Below the pieces are notes generated by a model. It ran no database searches, was not told the origin of the DNA, and worked only from the letters and a program-made list of their open reading frames with translations. From Thalassotalea marina (GTDB lineage: Bacteria > Pseudomonadota > Gammaproteobacteria > Enterobacterales > Alteromonadaceae): a stretch of DNA of 64,000 nt. Both the position numbers and the translations under genes were made by a program. Positions 19,808-28,855 of this stretch are shown in pieces (the first letter of the stretch is position 1; each line of letters starts with the position of its first letter). The stretch covers positions 62,001-126,000 of the forward strand of contig NZ_BNCK01000001.1 in assembly GCF_014656435.1 (NCBI RefSeq). Reading direction: 5' to 3'.

Positions 19808-20305
19808 TTAGATTTTTGCTTTATTAGCTTCAAGTGACAGCACAACCACTTCCGTTTCGGTTAATTTATCTTGTATGCTAAGTTTGTGCTGCCAGTTTAA
19901 GAACAGCCAAAAATTTCCTAGGCCAAGTAGGCTAAACAGCATGCGTTTTAGTCCCATTTTTTTTGACATTAACTGCCCGTCTAAATGCTGAATGCGTAAT
20001 CGCCATGCTTTCATCCCTAGTGTTTGGCCACTTCTGGACCAAAAGAACACAAAGAAGTACACAATGGCAACAAAGCTCAAGCTGTTCATGATGATTTTGA
20101 AAACCATCGATTGCGCCAAGTAATCACTGGGTGCAATATCCAACCCACTACCAATTACCCCATTGGTGTATAAAGCAATAAAAAATGCTGAACACAATAG
20201 TGAAACAAACATGTAAATAGCGACCACTAACAGCGCGTCGTAAACCCATGCACCTAATCGTCTGAAGAACCCCGCGCGAGGAAAAAGGGTAAAGTCTGTT
20301 GCCAT
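19808..20305 (-). CDS. RDD-family membrane protein
   Basis: 165-aa inner-membrane protein with about three hydrophobic segments. It carries the family Arg/Asp pattern: RRLGAWVYDALLV near residue 15 and GQTLGMKAWRLRI near residue 110. RDD proteins are poorly characterised, some being linked to ion transport. Stand-alone gene convergent with lptG and divergent from the next gene. No specific role can be given. Confidence 0.85.
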   Translation of the reverse strand: MATDFTLFPRAGFFRRLGAWVYDALLVVAIYMFVSLLCSAFFIALYTNGVIGSGLDIAPSDYLAQSMVFKIIMNSLSFVAIVYFFVFFWSRSGQTLGMKAWRLRIQHLDGQLMSKKMGLKRMLFSLLGLGNFWLFLNWQHKLSIQDKLTETEVVVLSLEANKAKI

Positions 20306-20436
20306 AATGTTAACTACTCATTCGTTTTTAATCGGCGCTAGTGTAGCAAAGTCTAATAAAACTCAAAAACAGTTAATTTATTACTGTTAGAATTTAGTTA
20401 TAATAGGCCCTACCTGTTTATGTCGAAGTCAGTGCT

Positions 20437-20829
20437 TTGGAAATAATTAATGATCCCCATGGTCATTGTACTATGGAAATACAAGGAAATAAGGTTGTCG
20501 TAAACGCAACGGGTCCATGGAATATCGAATTTACTGATGTACTCCATCGGCTGCTAGCGGAAAACGTTGCCAAAGTTGCCCATGATAAGTATGGCATTTT
20601 TTTGTCAATTCATGGGGAAGCAGTTGCGGGTGAAGACGTCGTTCAAGCCCACCAAAACTTTGTTCAACACGGCAATGCGACTGCTGTAGCGGTGATTTTG
20701 GAACACTGTGAAACTACAGCGATATCGCGCATGTTATTTGGCCGTGTGTATAGCGCATGTAACATTAACCATGCCTTCTTTGATACTGAAAAAGAAGGCA
20801 TGAAATGGTTGGATGAGCAATTAGCTTGA
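20437..20829 (+). CDS. Small STAS/SpoIIAA-like hypothetical protein
   Basis: 130-aa soluble protein of alternating beta strands and helices: a short strand-rich start, GNKVVVNATGPWN, then KYGIFLSIHGEAVAGEDVVQ and FFDTEKEGMKWLDEQLA. The closing 'tekeAmkWL' pattern resembles SpoIIAA/STAS-like proteins, but I do not recognise a named family. The start is probably TTG at 20437; the first in-frame ATG (20473) would cut 12 residues. Its 3' end overlaps the convergent RND permease gene by nine bases. Function unknown. Confidence 0.7.
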   Translation: MEIINDPHGHCTMEIQGNKVVVNATGPWNIEFTDVLHRLLAENVAKVAHDKYGIFLSIHGEAVAGEDVVQAHQNFVQHGNATAVAVILEHCETTAISRMLFGRVYSACNINHAFFDTEKEGMKWLDEQLA

Positions 20830-23800
20830 CGGCTTAATTTTATAAAAGCCGGCGTATAACACCGGCACAACACCTAAAGTTAATACCGTACCTATACCTA
20901 AACCAAAGGCAATAACGTTTGCCATGCCATAGAAAAGAGCATCTTTGCTGATGATCAATGGCATTAACCCCATCATAGTGGTAATAGTTGTCATAGCTAT
21001 TGGTCTTAAGCGCATTAAACATGCGTCAATAATCGCCCGATAAGCATCTTTACCACTTGATTCTTCAATTTTAATTCGGTCAATTAACACGATTGCATTG
21101 TTGATGATAATGCCGGCCAAGCTATAAAGCCCAAGCGTTACCATAAAGCCAAACGGTGCTTGCATAAGATGTAAGCCAATAACTGCTCCAATAAAAGAAA
21201 GTGGAATGGTTAGACATATGATCAGTGGTTTTCTGAATGAATTAAACTGCGCTACCAATAGAATAATAATAAAGCCTAACACCACTGGCATATTAGCACT
21301 TAACGATTTCTGTGCAGCCGCTGAGTCTTCAATAACGCCATCATATTCAATGATATGGTTAACTGGTAAGTCAGCTTTTAGCGCTTCGAGTTTATCATCA
21401 ACTATTTTTTTCAGATCTTCTGCTGCCATTTGTGTATTGCGTGCTTCAATCGTGATAGTTCTGAACATATCTTCATGATGGATCATTGAAAATTGATTAA
21501 TTGGCTCAAAATCAGCGACCTGAAATAAAGGCACGGTTTTACCAGTTTTTCGAGAAAATACATTTAATGTGCGCAGTCTGTCGATATTGTTACGTTCATA
21601 TTCACCAGCACGAAATACGATAGGAATGATTTCGTCTTGATCGCGAAAGTTAGTGATATGTGCACCAGTAAAATAACTATCAAGTGCTTCGGCGATGTCA
21701 CTTGAGGTGAGGCCAGCACGTTTGGCTCGGTGTTGATCTATTTTCACCGCAATTTTTATGATTAAATTTTCCCAGTTGTTGCGCACATTAATGGTGTTTG
21801 GTGTTTCATTTAACAAAGCCATGATCTGCTGTGCTTTTTTGTAGATTACGTCTTTATCTGGCCCTTTTACTTGGATATTTAAGATTGAAGAGTCTGATGG
21901 GCCTAAAAACATTTTTTTAACGCGAGCTGAAACGTTAGGAAAACGCGATTCAATTTGAGGATCAAGCTTAAGTACTTTGGCACTGATATCGGTACCAGGT
22001 TTAACATTTAGTACAATAAAGCCTTTATTTTCAACAGGGTCTTCCGGATTCAGTGACAGTACAAAGCGAGGACCGCTAAAGCCTACGTAACCGGAGTAAC
22101 TCTCGATAAAATCAAACTGCTGCTTGTCTTGATTAAACCAAGCAAAAATTTCTTGCATTTGTCGGTTAGTTTCTCGAGAAGATGTACCGTTTGGTAAGTC
22201 AATATTGACTAAAATTTGTGTCCGATCTGAGTCTGGGAAAAACTGTTTAGCGACAAACTTCATTGAAACAACCGCTCCAATAAACATGACAAACATCAAG
22301 CCCATAAATAACGCTTTGTGTCGCATTACCCAATGTAGGAAAGATTCATAAGCTTGATAATATTTACCAATACCCGCAGCTTCTGCTTGTTCTTTTACAT
22401 CGTCTGTTGTGCTGGTTACCTTGATAAAGTAATAACTTAAAATGGGGGTAACGGCTAATGCCAATACCCAGCTTGTCATTAAGGTGATAAGAATCACTAA
22501 TGAAATAGAACGGGTATATTCACCTGCGACATGCTCTGCCAACATTAATGGTAGGAAAAATAATATTGTAGTGGCTGACGAGCTTAATAACGGCAAGGCG
22601 AGTTCTTGGCATCCTTGGATCATTGCGTCATATCGTTTTATGCCTTGCTCAAGTCGCCTTTTGAAATCTTCCGCGATAACAATGCCGTTATCAACCAATA
22701 AACCGAGTGAAATAATTAATGTCGCTAAGCTCATTCTCTCAAGCTTTATATCGGCAAATTGCATAATCGTGAGTGTTGCTAACATCACAAATGGCACAAT
22801 GGCTCCAACAATTAAACCAGTTCTAACGCCCAGAAATAAAACCACTACCACCAATACAATGGCTAAGGTTTGCAACACGTTAATTGATACACCATGCACA
22901 GTTTTTTCTACTTGTTCAGCTTGGTAAGTAGCAATGCTTAATTCATAGCCAATAGGCAAGGTTGAGGTAATATTCGCTATTTTGTCTTTAAATCTAGGGG
23001 CGTATTCTAAAATGTTGTAGCCAGGCAGCATTGCAGTTGCAAAAAATATCGCAGGTTTACCGTTAAAATAAGCTAATCGTTCGGGCGGATCGATGTAACC
23101 TTTTTTAATCGATACAATATCTTTTAACGCAATAAAATCTTGAGTGTTAGGAATCGTGATATAGGTATTGGCGATATCTTCTAAACTATTAAAATTACCG
23201 GTTGGTTCAATAATAAAGCTGCGAACTCCGGTATCTAGTTCACCACCTGATTGTACGATATTTTGATTTTGTAATTCTGCGATCAAGGCGCCAGGTGATA
23301 TACCGAGTTGAGATAATTTAGCATTTGATGCTTCTAAAAAAATGTGCTCTGTTTGTGCACCTAAGATATCAATTTTTTTGGTGCCTTCTACGCTGTATAA
23401 GGTATCGCGAATGTGTTGGGCTATGTCATACATTTGCTCCATGTCAAAACCATCGGCTGTTAAGGCCAGTGTGACTACCGATACATCGCCAAATTCATCG
23501 TTTACGTGCGAGGTTCTAGTGCCTTTAGGCAGTCTATGTTGGGTGGCATTTACTTTATTGCGTAAGTCTTGCCATATATCGTCCAAATTAAAGTAACGAT
23601 CATATATTTTGACGTGTATTGTCGACAGACCAGTTGATGACGATGACTTAATTTCTTTCACTTCAGGAATTTTTCGAATTTCTTCTTCTAATTTCTTAGT
23701 GATAAGTTGCTCAACTCTATCTGGCGCCATACCCGGAAACTGAGTAGTAACTATTGCTTCACGGATAGTAATTGAAGGGTCTTCTTGTGCCGGCAAAGTA

Positions 23801-23889
23801 AAGTAGGCAAACACACCATTAATCAGTAACAGTGCGACCACCAATAAAACGGTTTTTTTATGCGCAAAGGCAAGAGCAGTTATATTCAT
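20821..23889 (-). CDS. RND efflux transporter permease subunit
   Basis: 1022-aa inner-membrane proton-drug antiporter of the AcrB/MexB superfamily: 12 TM helices and two large periplasmic loops. The TM4 proton-relay stretch is GLLVDNGIVIAED, one Asp followed by Asn where AcrB has two Asp, as seen in several non-AcrB subfamilies. It would export small toxic molecules together with the adaptor encoded just upstream. No outer-membrane factor is nearby, so a TolC encoded elsewhere is probably used. Confidence 0.93.
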   Translation of the reverse strand: MNITALAFAHKKTVLLVVALLLINGVFAYFTLPAQEDPSITIREAIVTTQFPGMAPDRVEQLITKKLEEEIRKIPEVKEIKSSSSTGLSTIHVKIYDRYFNLDDIWQDLRNKVNATQHRLPKGTRTSHVNDEFGDVSVVTLALTADGFDMEQMYDIAQHIRDTLYSVEGTKKIDILGAQTEHIFLEASNAKLSQLGISPGALIAELQNQNIVQSGGELDTGVRSFIIEPTGNFNSLEDIANTYITIPNTQDFIALKDIVSIKKGYIDPPERLAYFNGKPAIFFATAMLPGYNILEYAPRFKDKIANITSTLPIGYELSIATYQAEQVEKTVHGVSINVLQTLAIVLVVVVLFLGVRTGLIVGAIVPFVMLATLTIMQFADIKLERMSLATLIISLGLLVDNGIVIAEDFKRRLEQGIKRYDAMIQGCQELALPLLSSSATTILFFLPLMLAEHVAGEYTRSISLVILITLMTSWVLALAVTPILSYYFIKVTSTTDDVKEQAEAAGIGKYYQAYESFLHWVMRHKALFMGLMFVMFIGAVVSMKFVAKQFFPDSDRTQILVNIDLPNGTSSRETNRQMQEIFAWFNQDKQQFDFIESYSGYVGFSGPRFVLSLNPEDPVENKGFIVLNVKPGTDISAKVLKLDPQIESRFPNVSARVKKMFLGPSDSSILNIQVKGPDKDVIYKKAQQIMALLNETPNTINVRNNWENLIIKIAVKIDQHRAKRAGLTSSDIAEALDSYFTGAHITNFRDQDEIIPIVFRAGEYERNNIDRLRTLNVFSRKTGKTVPLFQVADFEPINQFSMIHHEDMFRTITIEARNTQMAAEDLKKIVDDKLEALKADLPVNHIIEYDGVIEDSAAAQKSLSANMPVVLGFIIILLVAQFNSFRKPLIICLTIPLSFIGAVIGLHLMQAPFGFMVTLGLYSLAGIIINNAIVLIDRIKIEESSGKDAYRAIIDACLMRLRPIAMTTITTMMGLMPLIISKDALFYGMANVIAFGLGIGTVLTLGVVPVLYAGFYKIKPSS

Positions 23890-23900
23890 CGTTCTTACCC

Positions 23901-25001
23901 TTAATTAAAACGCTGTGTTTGCGGATCGAGTAAGGTTACCGTTTGGCCATCACTTAAAAAAGCGACACCCGCAGTTGCAATAATTTCACCTTCTGACAAA
24001 CCACTAGATAATAACACTTGGTTATTGATCACATTTTCAGTTTGTACGTAGCGCTTATTAACTTTGCTGCTCTGTTCATCAAAAACAAATACGTATGACT
24101 TTTGTTCTAGGTCGGCACCAATAGCTGATACTGGCACTTTAATCGACGGCCCTCTATAGCCAGTTCGCCCTGTACCTTCAAAGGTTACTTTGACTTCCGC
24201 CGTCATACCTGCACGTAAAGCGTCATGGTCGTCATCTAAAACGACGGTTAACGGAAATGCATTAGCCGATTCTGCACGGGTACCAATTTCAGTAATATGT
24301 CCTGTCATTGATAGTTGCGGCAGCACAGGGAAAGTTATCGACAAGTTAGTTTCTTTGCTTAAATCACGAATTAAGGTTTCTGGTACCATTACTTGTACTT
24401 CTAGACCATGTTTACCTTCAATTTCAAATACTGCTTGGCCAGCAGCTATCTGCTGAGAAGGCTCGATTAACCGCTTGGTGATAATGCCATCATATGGTGC
24501 TAATAAGGTACTGTCTTGCAGATTTTTTCGAGCGATATCAACTTGTGCTTGAGCAACATCAACAGCACTTTGAGAAGACTCATAAGCCGCTTTAGCGTTA
24601 TCAAAACCAGATTGTGATACTAGCTTTTGTTCAATTAATGTTTTGTATCTTTGGTATTCATTTTTAGCTTCAGCGTAACTTGCTTGGGTTTGCTTAAGTG
24701 TTGCTTGTGCAGACTGTAAACTTAACTTAAAGGTGCGCTGATTCAACTGAGCTAGCTGTTGTCCTTTTGTTACGCTATCACCGAGGTTTACCGAAACGTC
24801 CTGAGTTTTACCATTAACTTCGAAACTCAAGGTAGTAGCTTCTACAGGTGCAATAATGCCAGACAAGGTTCTAACTTGCTCTAACGAGGAGATGGAAACT
24901 TTGCTCCAGGCAATTGGTCGAACAATAGGCTCTGATTTTGGGGTTTCCTTGGAGCAGGCTGTTAGTATTATTGCAAGCAAGATACTGGTGAAAATACGCA
25001 T
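23901..25001 (-). CDS. RND efflux periplasmic adaptor (membrane fusion) lipoprotein
   Basis: 366-aa adaptor linking the RND pump to an outer-membrane channel. The signal peptide ends in lipobox LTAC with Cys16 as the lipidation site. Order: lipoyl half, alpha hairpin (QSAQATLKQTQASYAEAK), lipoyl half, beta-barrel and membrane-proximal domains. 11 bases separate it from the permease gene, forming a two-gene operon divergent from the TetR gene, whose operators lie just upstream. Confidence 0.92.
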   Translation of the reverse strand: MRIFTSILLAIILTACSKETPKSEPIVRPIAWSKVSISSLEQVRTLSGIIAPVEATTLSFEVNGKTQDVSVNLGDSVTKGQQLAQLNQRTFKLSLQSAQATLKQTQASYAEAKNEYQRYKTLIEQKLVSQSGFDNAKAAYESSQSAVDVAQAQVDIARKNLQDSTLLAPYDGIITKRLIEPSQQIAAGQAVFEIEGKHGLEVQVMVPETLIRDLSKETNLSITFPVLPQLSMTGHITEIGTRAESANAFPLTVVLDDDHDALRAGMTAEVKVTFEGTGRTGYRGPSIKVPVSAIGADLEQKSYVFVFDEQSSKVNKRYVQTENVINNQVLLSSGLSEGEIIATAGVAFLSDGQTVTLLDPQTQRFN

Positions 25002-25078
25002 GTAAAAATTCCGTCTATGTCAATCGAAGTCATGTTAAGCGTAGTGCATCTATGTCAAATATAACCTATTAGCTGACA

Positions 25079-25100
25079 TTTGGTACTACTCAGTACCAAA
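25079..25100. promoter_or_regulatory. TetR-type operator 1
   Basis: Perfect inverted repeat TTTGGTACT-actc-AGTACCAAA in the gap between the divergent adaptor and regulator genes. With operator 2 it forms a tandem pair with centres 25 bases apart. Confidence 0.75.
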
Positions 25101-25105
25101 TATTG

Positions 25106-25123
25106 TGGTACTATGCAGTACCA
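25106..25123. promoter_or_regulatory. TetR-type operator 2
   Basis: Inverted repeat TGGTACT-atgc-AGTACCA with the same GGTACT half-sites and the same four-base spacer as operator 1. It lies 40 bases upstream of the chosen regulator start. An outer TGACA (25074) and TGTCA (25125) frame the pair. Confidence 0.75.
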
Positions 25124-25163
25124 GTGTCAATGTTTTATTTTAATTGTGGTAAAAAATTTAGTC

Positions 25164-25784
25164 ATGAATCCTGAGCTACTTGTTGAACAAAAGCCTTTAT
25201 CAGAACGTGGGCAAAAAATACTCACAGCTGCACAAGCGCTGTTTCTAGAGCATGGTTATGACAACACTTCGCTGGATATGATCATTAGAGAGTCTGGTGG
25301 CTCTCGCCGCAATATTTATAGTGAATTTGGAAATAAAGAAGGGCTACTGTTGGCGGTTGTGCGCGAGCATGTGTCCACACAACTGAATACTCTGCTCGAC
25401 ATTGACTATCAATTGTCGCCACAAGAAGCATTATCGCAGGTAAGCTTTCGTTTTATGAAAGGCTTTTTATCTGAAACCTTAATTGGTTTATTTCGCTTAG
25501 TCACAAACATAGTGCCGAGTTTTCCCGAAGTAGGGCAGTTGATATTTCAAGCGGGTCCACTAACTGGTTGTAAACCCATCAGCAACTATCTTGAGTATTT
25601 GGCTGAGCAAGGTGTACTTGATATCGACGATGCACAATTTGCCGCTCACATGTTGATAGAAATGGTTAAATCAAGGTTACACCTTCAAGCGATTTTAGTG
25701 CCGAGTAATTCGCCGAGCGAAGCACAAATTAAACAGCATATAGAAAAAGCCGTTAAGGTGTTTCTTCGTGCCTATAAAGTGTAG
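25164..25784 (+). CDS. TetR/AcrR-family regulator of the RND pump
   Basis: 206-aa repressor. N-terminal helix-turn-helix: RGQKILTAAQALFLEHGYDN followed by the recognition region GGSRRNIYSEFGNKEGLL; the C-terminal ligand domain resembles the AefR-like group. The open frame reaches back to TTG 25080, but that would put the two operators inside the gene. ATG at 25164 gives a normal N-terminus, although its RBS is weak. Divergent from the pump operon, so probable autorepression and pump repression relieved by a ligand. Confidence 0.9.
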   Translation: MNPELLVEQKPLSERGQKILTAAQALFLEHGYDNTSLDMIIRESGGSRRNIYSEFGNKEGLLLAVVREHVSTQLNTLLDIDYQLSPQEALSQVSFRFMKGFLSETLIGLFRLVTNIVPSFPEVGQLIFQAGPLTGCKPISNYLEYLAEQGVLDIDDAQFAAHMLIEMVKSRLHLQAILVPSNSPSEAQIKQHIEKAVKVFLRAYKV

Positions 25785-25875
25785 TTATTACACTATTTGC
25801 TTCTTCTTATATTATGGAATCATTAGTGCTTTGGATAAATATCAGCCAATCAATCATTTGGGTATGAAAAAGCTA

Positions 25876-25903
25876 TTGCCAAACGATGCGTTTCTCGTAT
25901 AAT
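25876..25903 (+). promoter_or_regulatory. Sigma-70 promoter of the tRNA-Leu gene
   Basis: TTGCCA at 25876-25881 and a consensus TATAAT at 25898-25903 with a 16-base spacer, about 36 bases upstream of the mature tRNA. Confidence 0.75.
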
Positions 25904-25939
25904 GCCTTCCACTTCTTCAAGAAGTTATGACGCGTGTAT

Positions 25940-26026
25940 GCCGGAGTGGTGGAATTGGTAGACACGACGGATTCAAAATCCGTTGCCTTTGCGGGCGTGC
26001 CGGTTCAAGTCCGGCTTCCGGTACCA
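25940..26026 (+). tRNA. tRNA-Leu (anticodon CAA)
   Basis: 87-base class II tRNA with a long variable arm. The anticodon stem ACGGA/TCCGT encloses loop TTCAAAA with anticodon CAA, reading UUG. T arm GCCGG-TTCAAGT-CCGGC is intact, the acceptor stem has two G-T wobbles, and CCA is encoded. Followed by its own terminator. The rest of the 25785-26182 gap shows nothing further beyond promoter and terminator. Confidence 0.96.
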
Positions 26027-26045
26027 TATACAAGTGTCAAACATC

Positions 26046-26069
26046 AAACCAGCGTTAGCTGGTTTTTTT
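26046..26069 (+). terminator. Rho-independent terminator of tRNA-Leu
   Basis: AAACCAGC-gtta-GCTGGTTT followed by T residues, 20 bases after the tRNA. Confidence 0.92.
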
Positions 26070-26182
26070 GTGCCTGAAATTTGTTATGTGAAAGGCTTAG
26101 TTGCTAAATAACAAAATATTTTGCCTTTATTCCCGCCGATATGTTAAAAATTTTGATAATCCCCTTCAACTAATAGGTAGTT

Positions 26183-27097
26183 GTGCAAGAAATTTTAGAT
26201 GAAATTGCCCAAACCATGGCGGCAGAAATAGACCGAGGTAAAGTTGCGGATTATATACCCGAACTTTCTATCATCGATGCTAATCAATTTGCCATGTCGG
26301 TCGCTTTACCCGATGGGAGAGTTTATAGCGCAGGGTGCGCTGAACAGCTGTTTTCTATTCAGAGTATATCTAAAGTGTTCAGCTTAACATTAGCGCTTGG
26401 CAAACTGGGAGATGCTGTATGGGCAAATGTTGGTCGAGAGCCGTCAGGCGATCCGTTTAATTCCATTGTGCAACTTGAACATGAACAAGGAAAGCCGCGT
26501 AACCCTTTTATCAATGCAGGTGCTATAGCTGTGGTTGATGCCATCATGATGGGACATGAACCCAAAGAGTGCTTGGCGGAAATGTTGCAGTTTGTGCGCT
26601 ACATTGCTAATGATGAAAACATACATATTGATGATAAAGTTGCACTTTCTGAATTATCTTGTGGTCACCGCAATGCGTCATTGGCGCATTTTATGGCGTC
26701 GTTTGGTCGTTTACATCACCCAGTTGATAAAATCTTAGGCGTGTATTTTCATCAGTGCTCCATCGCGATGAATTGTCAGCAATTAGCCAAATCTGGCTTG
26801 TTTTTAGTGTCTGAGGGCGTTAATCAAAGTGCTGGATATAGAGTCGTTTCAGCGCAACGAGCGCGCAGAATTAATTCCTTGATGTTAATGTGTGGACATT
26901 ATGACGGCTCAGGTGAATTTGCATATCGAGTTGGGTTGCCAGGTAAAAGTGGTGTTGGCGGCGGGATTTTAGCGATAGCGCCAGGTAAAGCATCAATTGC
27001 TGTTTGGTCGCCAGGGTTAGATACCATAGGTAATAGTAAACTTGGCACTTTAGCCCTTGAAATGTTAGTGCAGCGCACGGGGTGGTCAATTTTTTAA
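26183..27097 (+). CDS. glsA: Glutaminase
   Basis: 304-aa cytoplasmic enzyme of the serine-dependent glutaminase family (beta-lactamase-like fold) that hydrolyses glutamine to glutamate and ammonia. Catalytic Ser61-x-x-Lys64 lies in [21 protein letters not shown] and the late GKSGVGGGI are family signatures. The start is GTG at 26183 with only a weak ribosome site. Length is the normal single-domain form. Monocistronic by appearance. Confidence 0.95.
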   Translation: MQEILDEIAQTMAAEIDRGKVADYIPELSIIDANQFAMSVALPDGRVYSAGCAEQLFSIQSISKVFSLTLALGKLGDAVWANVGREPSGDPFNSIVQLEHEQGKPRNPFINAGAIAVVDAIMMGHEPKECLAEMLQFVRYIANDENIHIDDKVALSELSCGHRNASLAHFMASFGRLHHPVDKILGVYFHQCSIAMNCQQLAKSGLFLVSEGVNQSAGYRVVSAQRARRINSLMLMCGHYDGSGEFAYRVGLPGKSGVGGGILAIAPGKASIAVWSPGLDTIGNSKLGTLALEMLVQRTGWSIF

Positions 27098-27211
27098 GCT
27101 GTGCCTTTTGTCGGCTTTTTGAACAGGTTTGTTGCGCCAGAACAATAAACCTGATGTGATAACGGTTTATATTGCTACTGACTTGAGTAACATGTCTAAT
27201 GAGAGGGAATT

Positions 27212-28615
27212 ATGGCGACTATTGCATTTCATGGTGCGGCACAGGAGGTAACGGGATCTTGCCATCTTTTATCTTCACCATCGTTAGGGCAAGTATTGCT
27301 TGATTGTGGTTTACATCAAGGCATGCGAGCTAAACACCAAACATCAAGAGAACAATTTGAATTTAACCCTCATGCTATCGACGCGGTTATTCTTTCACAT
27401 GCACATTTGGATCATTCAGGTCGTTTGCCTTCGCTGGTACATGACGGTTTTGAAGGGAAAATATATTGTACGCAGGCAACAGCACAATTATTGCCAGTTA
27501 TGTTATTTGATGCACTCAGTTTATATGAAAATGATCTCGAGCGAGATAACCGTAAACGCCGACGTAAAGGTAAACCCGAAATTCCAGCGCTGTACTCCAA
27601 GTCAGATGTATTAAAAGTATTATCCTTATTGGTGCCTGTTGCTTATAAGGAGCCAACGGCCATAGGACAAGAGGCTTCATTAATTTTTTTTGATGCGGGT
27701 CACATTTTGGGCTCAGCTATTGTTGAGATAAGCTTTAAAGAAAAGGGCCAACAAAAAACCTTAGTCTATTCCGGAGATTTAGGTAAAAAAGGCACGTTAT
27801 TGATGAATGATCCAACCGTTCGAAATTCTGCTGATATTGTGTTGATGGAAGGTACTTATGGTGATCGAGAACATCGAGATCTGGGTGACACCTTGGCACA
27901 ATTTAAAGAGATTTTAGCAACAGCGTTTCAACGAGGTGGCAATGTGATGATCCCTGCTTTTGCTGTCGGCCGAACACAAGAACTATTGCTCTATTTGGGG
28001 AAACTTCAACAAGCAGGTGAATTGGATAACTGGCAAATCTTTTTAGACAGCCCAATGGCGATTGAAATAACCAAAATTTATGATCAATGGTTACCCACAC
28101 TTGATTGTGAGGGCGTTAAATCTTTGTGCAGCGGAGAGTCAACGCTACTAAAAAACTTTCTTTCAACCTTGCATTTAACGGTGACACCGGAAGATTCTAT
28201 GGCGATTAATACCATTAAAAATGGCGCCATTATTATTGCAGGTAGTGGTATGTGCACTGGCGGGCGTATAACACACCATTTTAAACATCGTATATGGGAC
28301 AGCAAAAACACAGTGGTGTTTGTAGGTTATCAAGCAAATGGAACTTTAGGCAGGCTGTTGGTTGATGGTGCTAAGCAGGTAAAATTGTTTGGCGAAGATA
28401 CTGCAGTTAAGGCTAATGTTGAAACACTCGGTGGTTTTTCTGCTCACGCTGGTCAGAGAGAATTAATTGAGTGGGTATCAGCCTTTAACAATGAGCCTAA
28501 AGTGGTGCTTGTGCATGGTGAAGCTGGTGCTCTTGATGTGCTATCACACACTCTTTGGCAGGAAAAGGGCATTGTCAGTGAGATTCCGATGAAGGGGCAA
28601 TGTATTGCGTTTTAG
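27212..28615 (+). CDS. Metallo-beta-lactamase fold beta-CASP hydrolase, probable RNase
   Basis: 467-aa protein with the metal-binding motif SHAHLDHSG (His63, His65, Asp67, His68), a beta-CASP insert, and the C-terminal RNA-metabolising signature (SGMCTGGRITHH; ETLGGFSAHAGQ). Proteins of this arrangement are RNA exo- or endonucleases or related to CPSF-73. GAGGGAATT precedes the ATG well. Stand-alone gene; substrate unknown. Confidence 0.9.
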   Translation: MATIAFHGAAQEVTGSCHLLSSPSLGQVLLDCGLHQGMRAKHQTSREQFEFNPHAIDAVILSHAHLDHSGRLPSLVHDGFEGKIYCTQATAQLLPVMLFDALSLYENDLERDNRKRRRKGKPEIPALYSKSDVLKVLSLLVPVAYKEPTAIGQEASLIFFDAGHILGSAIVEISFKEKGQQKTLVYSGDLGKKGTLLMNDPTVRNSADIVLMEGTYGDREHRDLGDTLAQFKEILATAFQRGGNVMIPAFAVGRTQELLLYLGKLQQAGELDNWQIFLDSPMAIEITKIYDQWLPTLDCEGVKSLCSGESTLLKNFLSTLHLTVTPEDSMAINTIKNGAIIIAGSGMCTGGRITHHFKHRIWDSKNTVVFVGYQANGTLGRLLVDGAKQVKLFGEDTAVKANVETLGGFSAHAGQRELIEWVSAFNNEPKVVLVHGEAGALDVLSHTLWQEKGIVSEIPMKGQCIAF

Positions 28616-28855
28616 CCAAAACCGTAGCGCCGCTAGTAGGTAAATAGAGGCTATTGCACAGCAAATAAGCAAAGGACTTAAAAATTTGTTGTGCAAATCT
28701 AGCTGTCTTTAGTGGTAATTTTGTCCAGAGTTAACAACATTTAGTCGCGCTATTCCTTCCTGTTGTCGAATAATCTGACTCAATCGTAGATTTTAGTCCG
28801 CGTTTCGGTAAACTGTTTGCTCCATAATTCAACATAATAAAATGACCCAGTTTTT

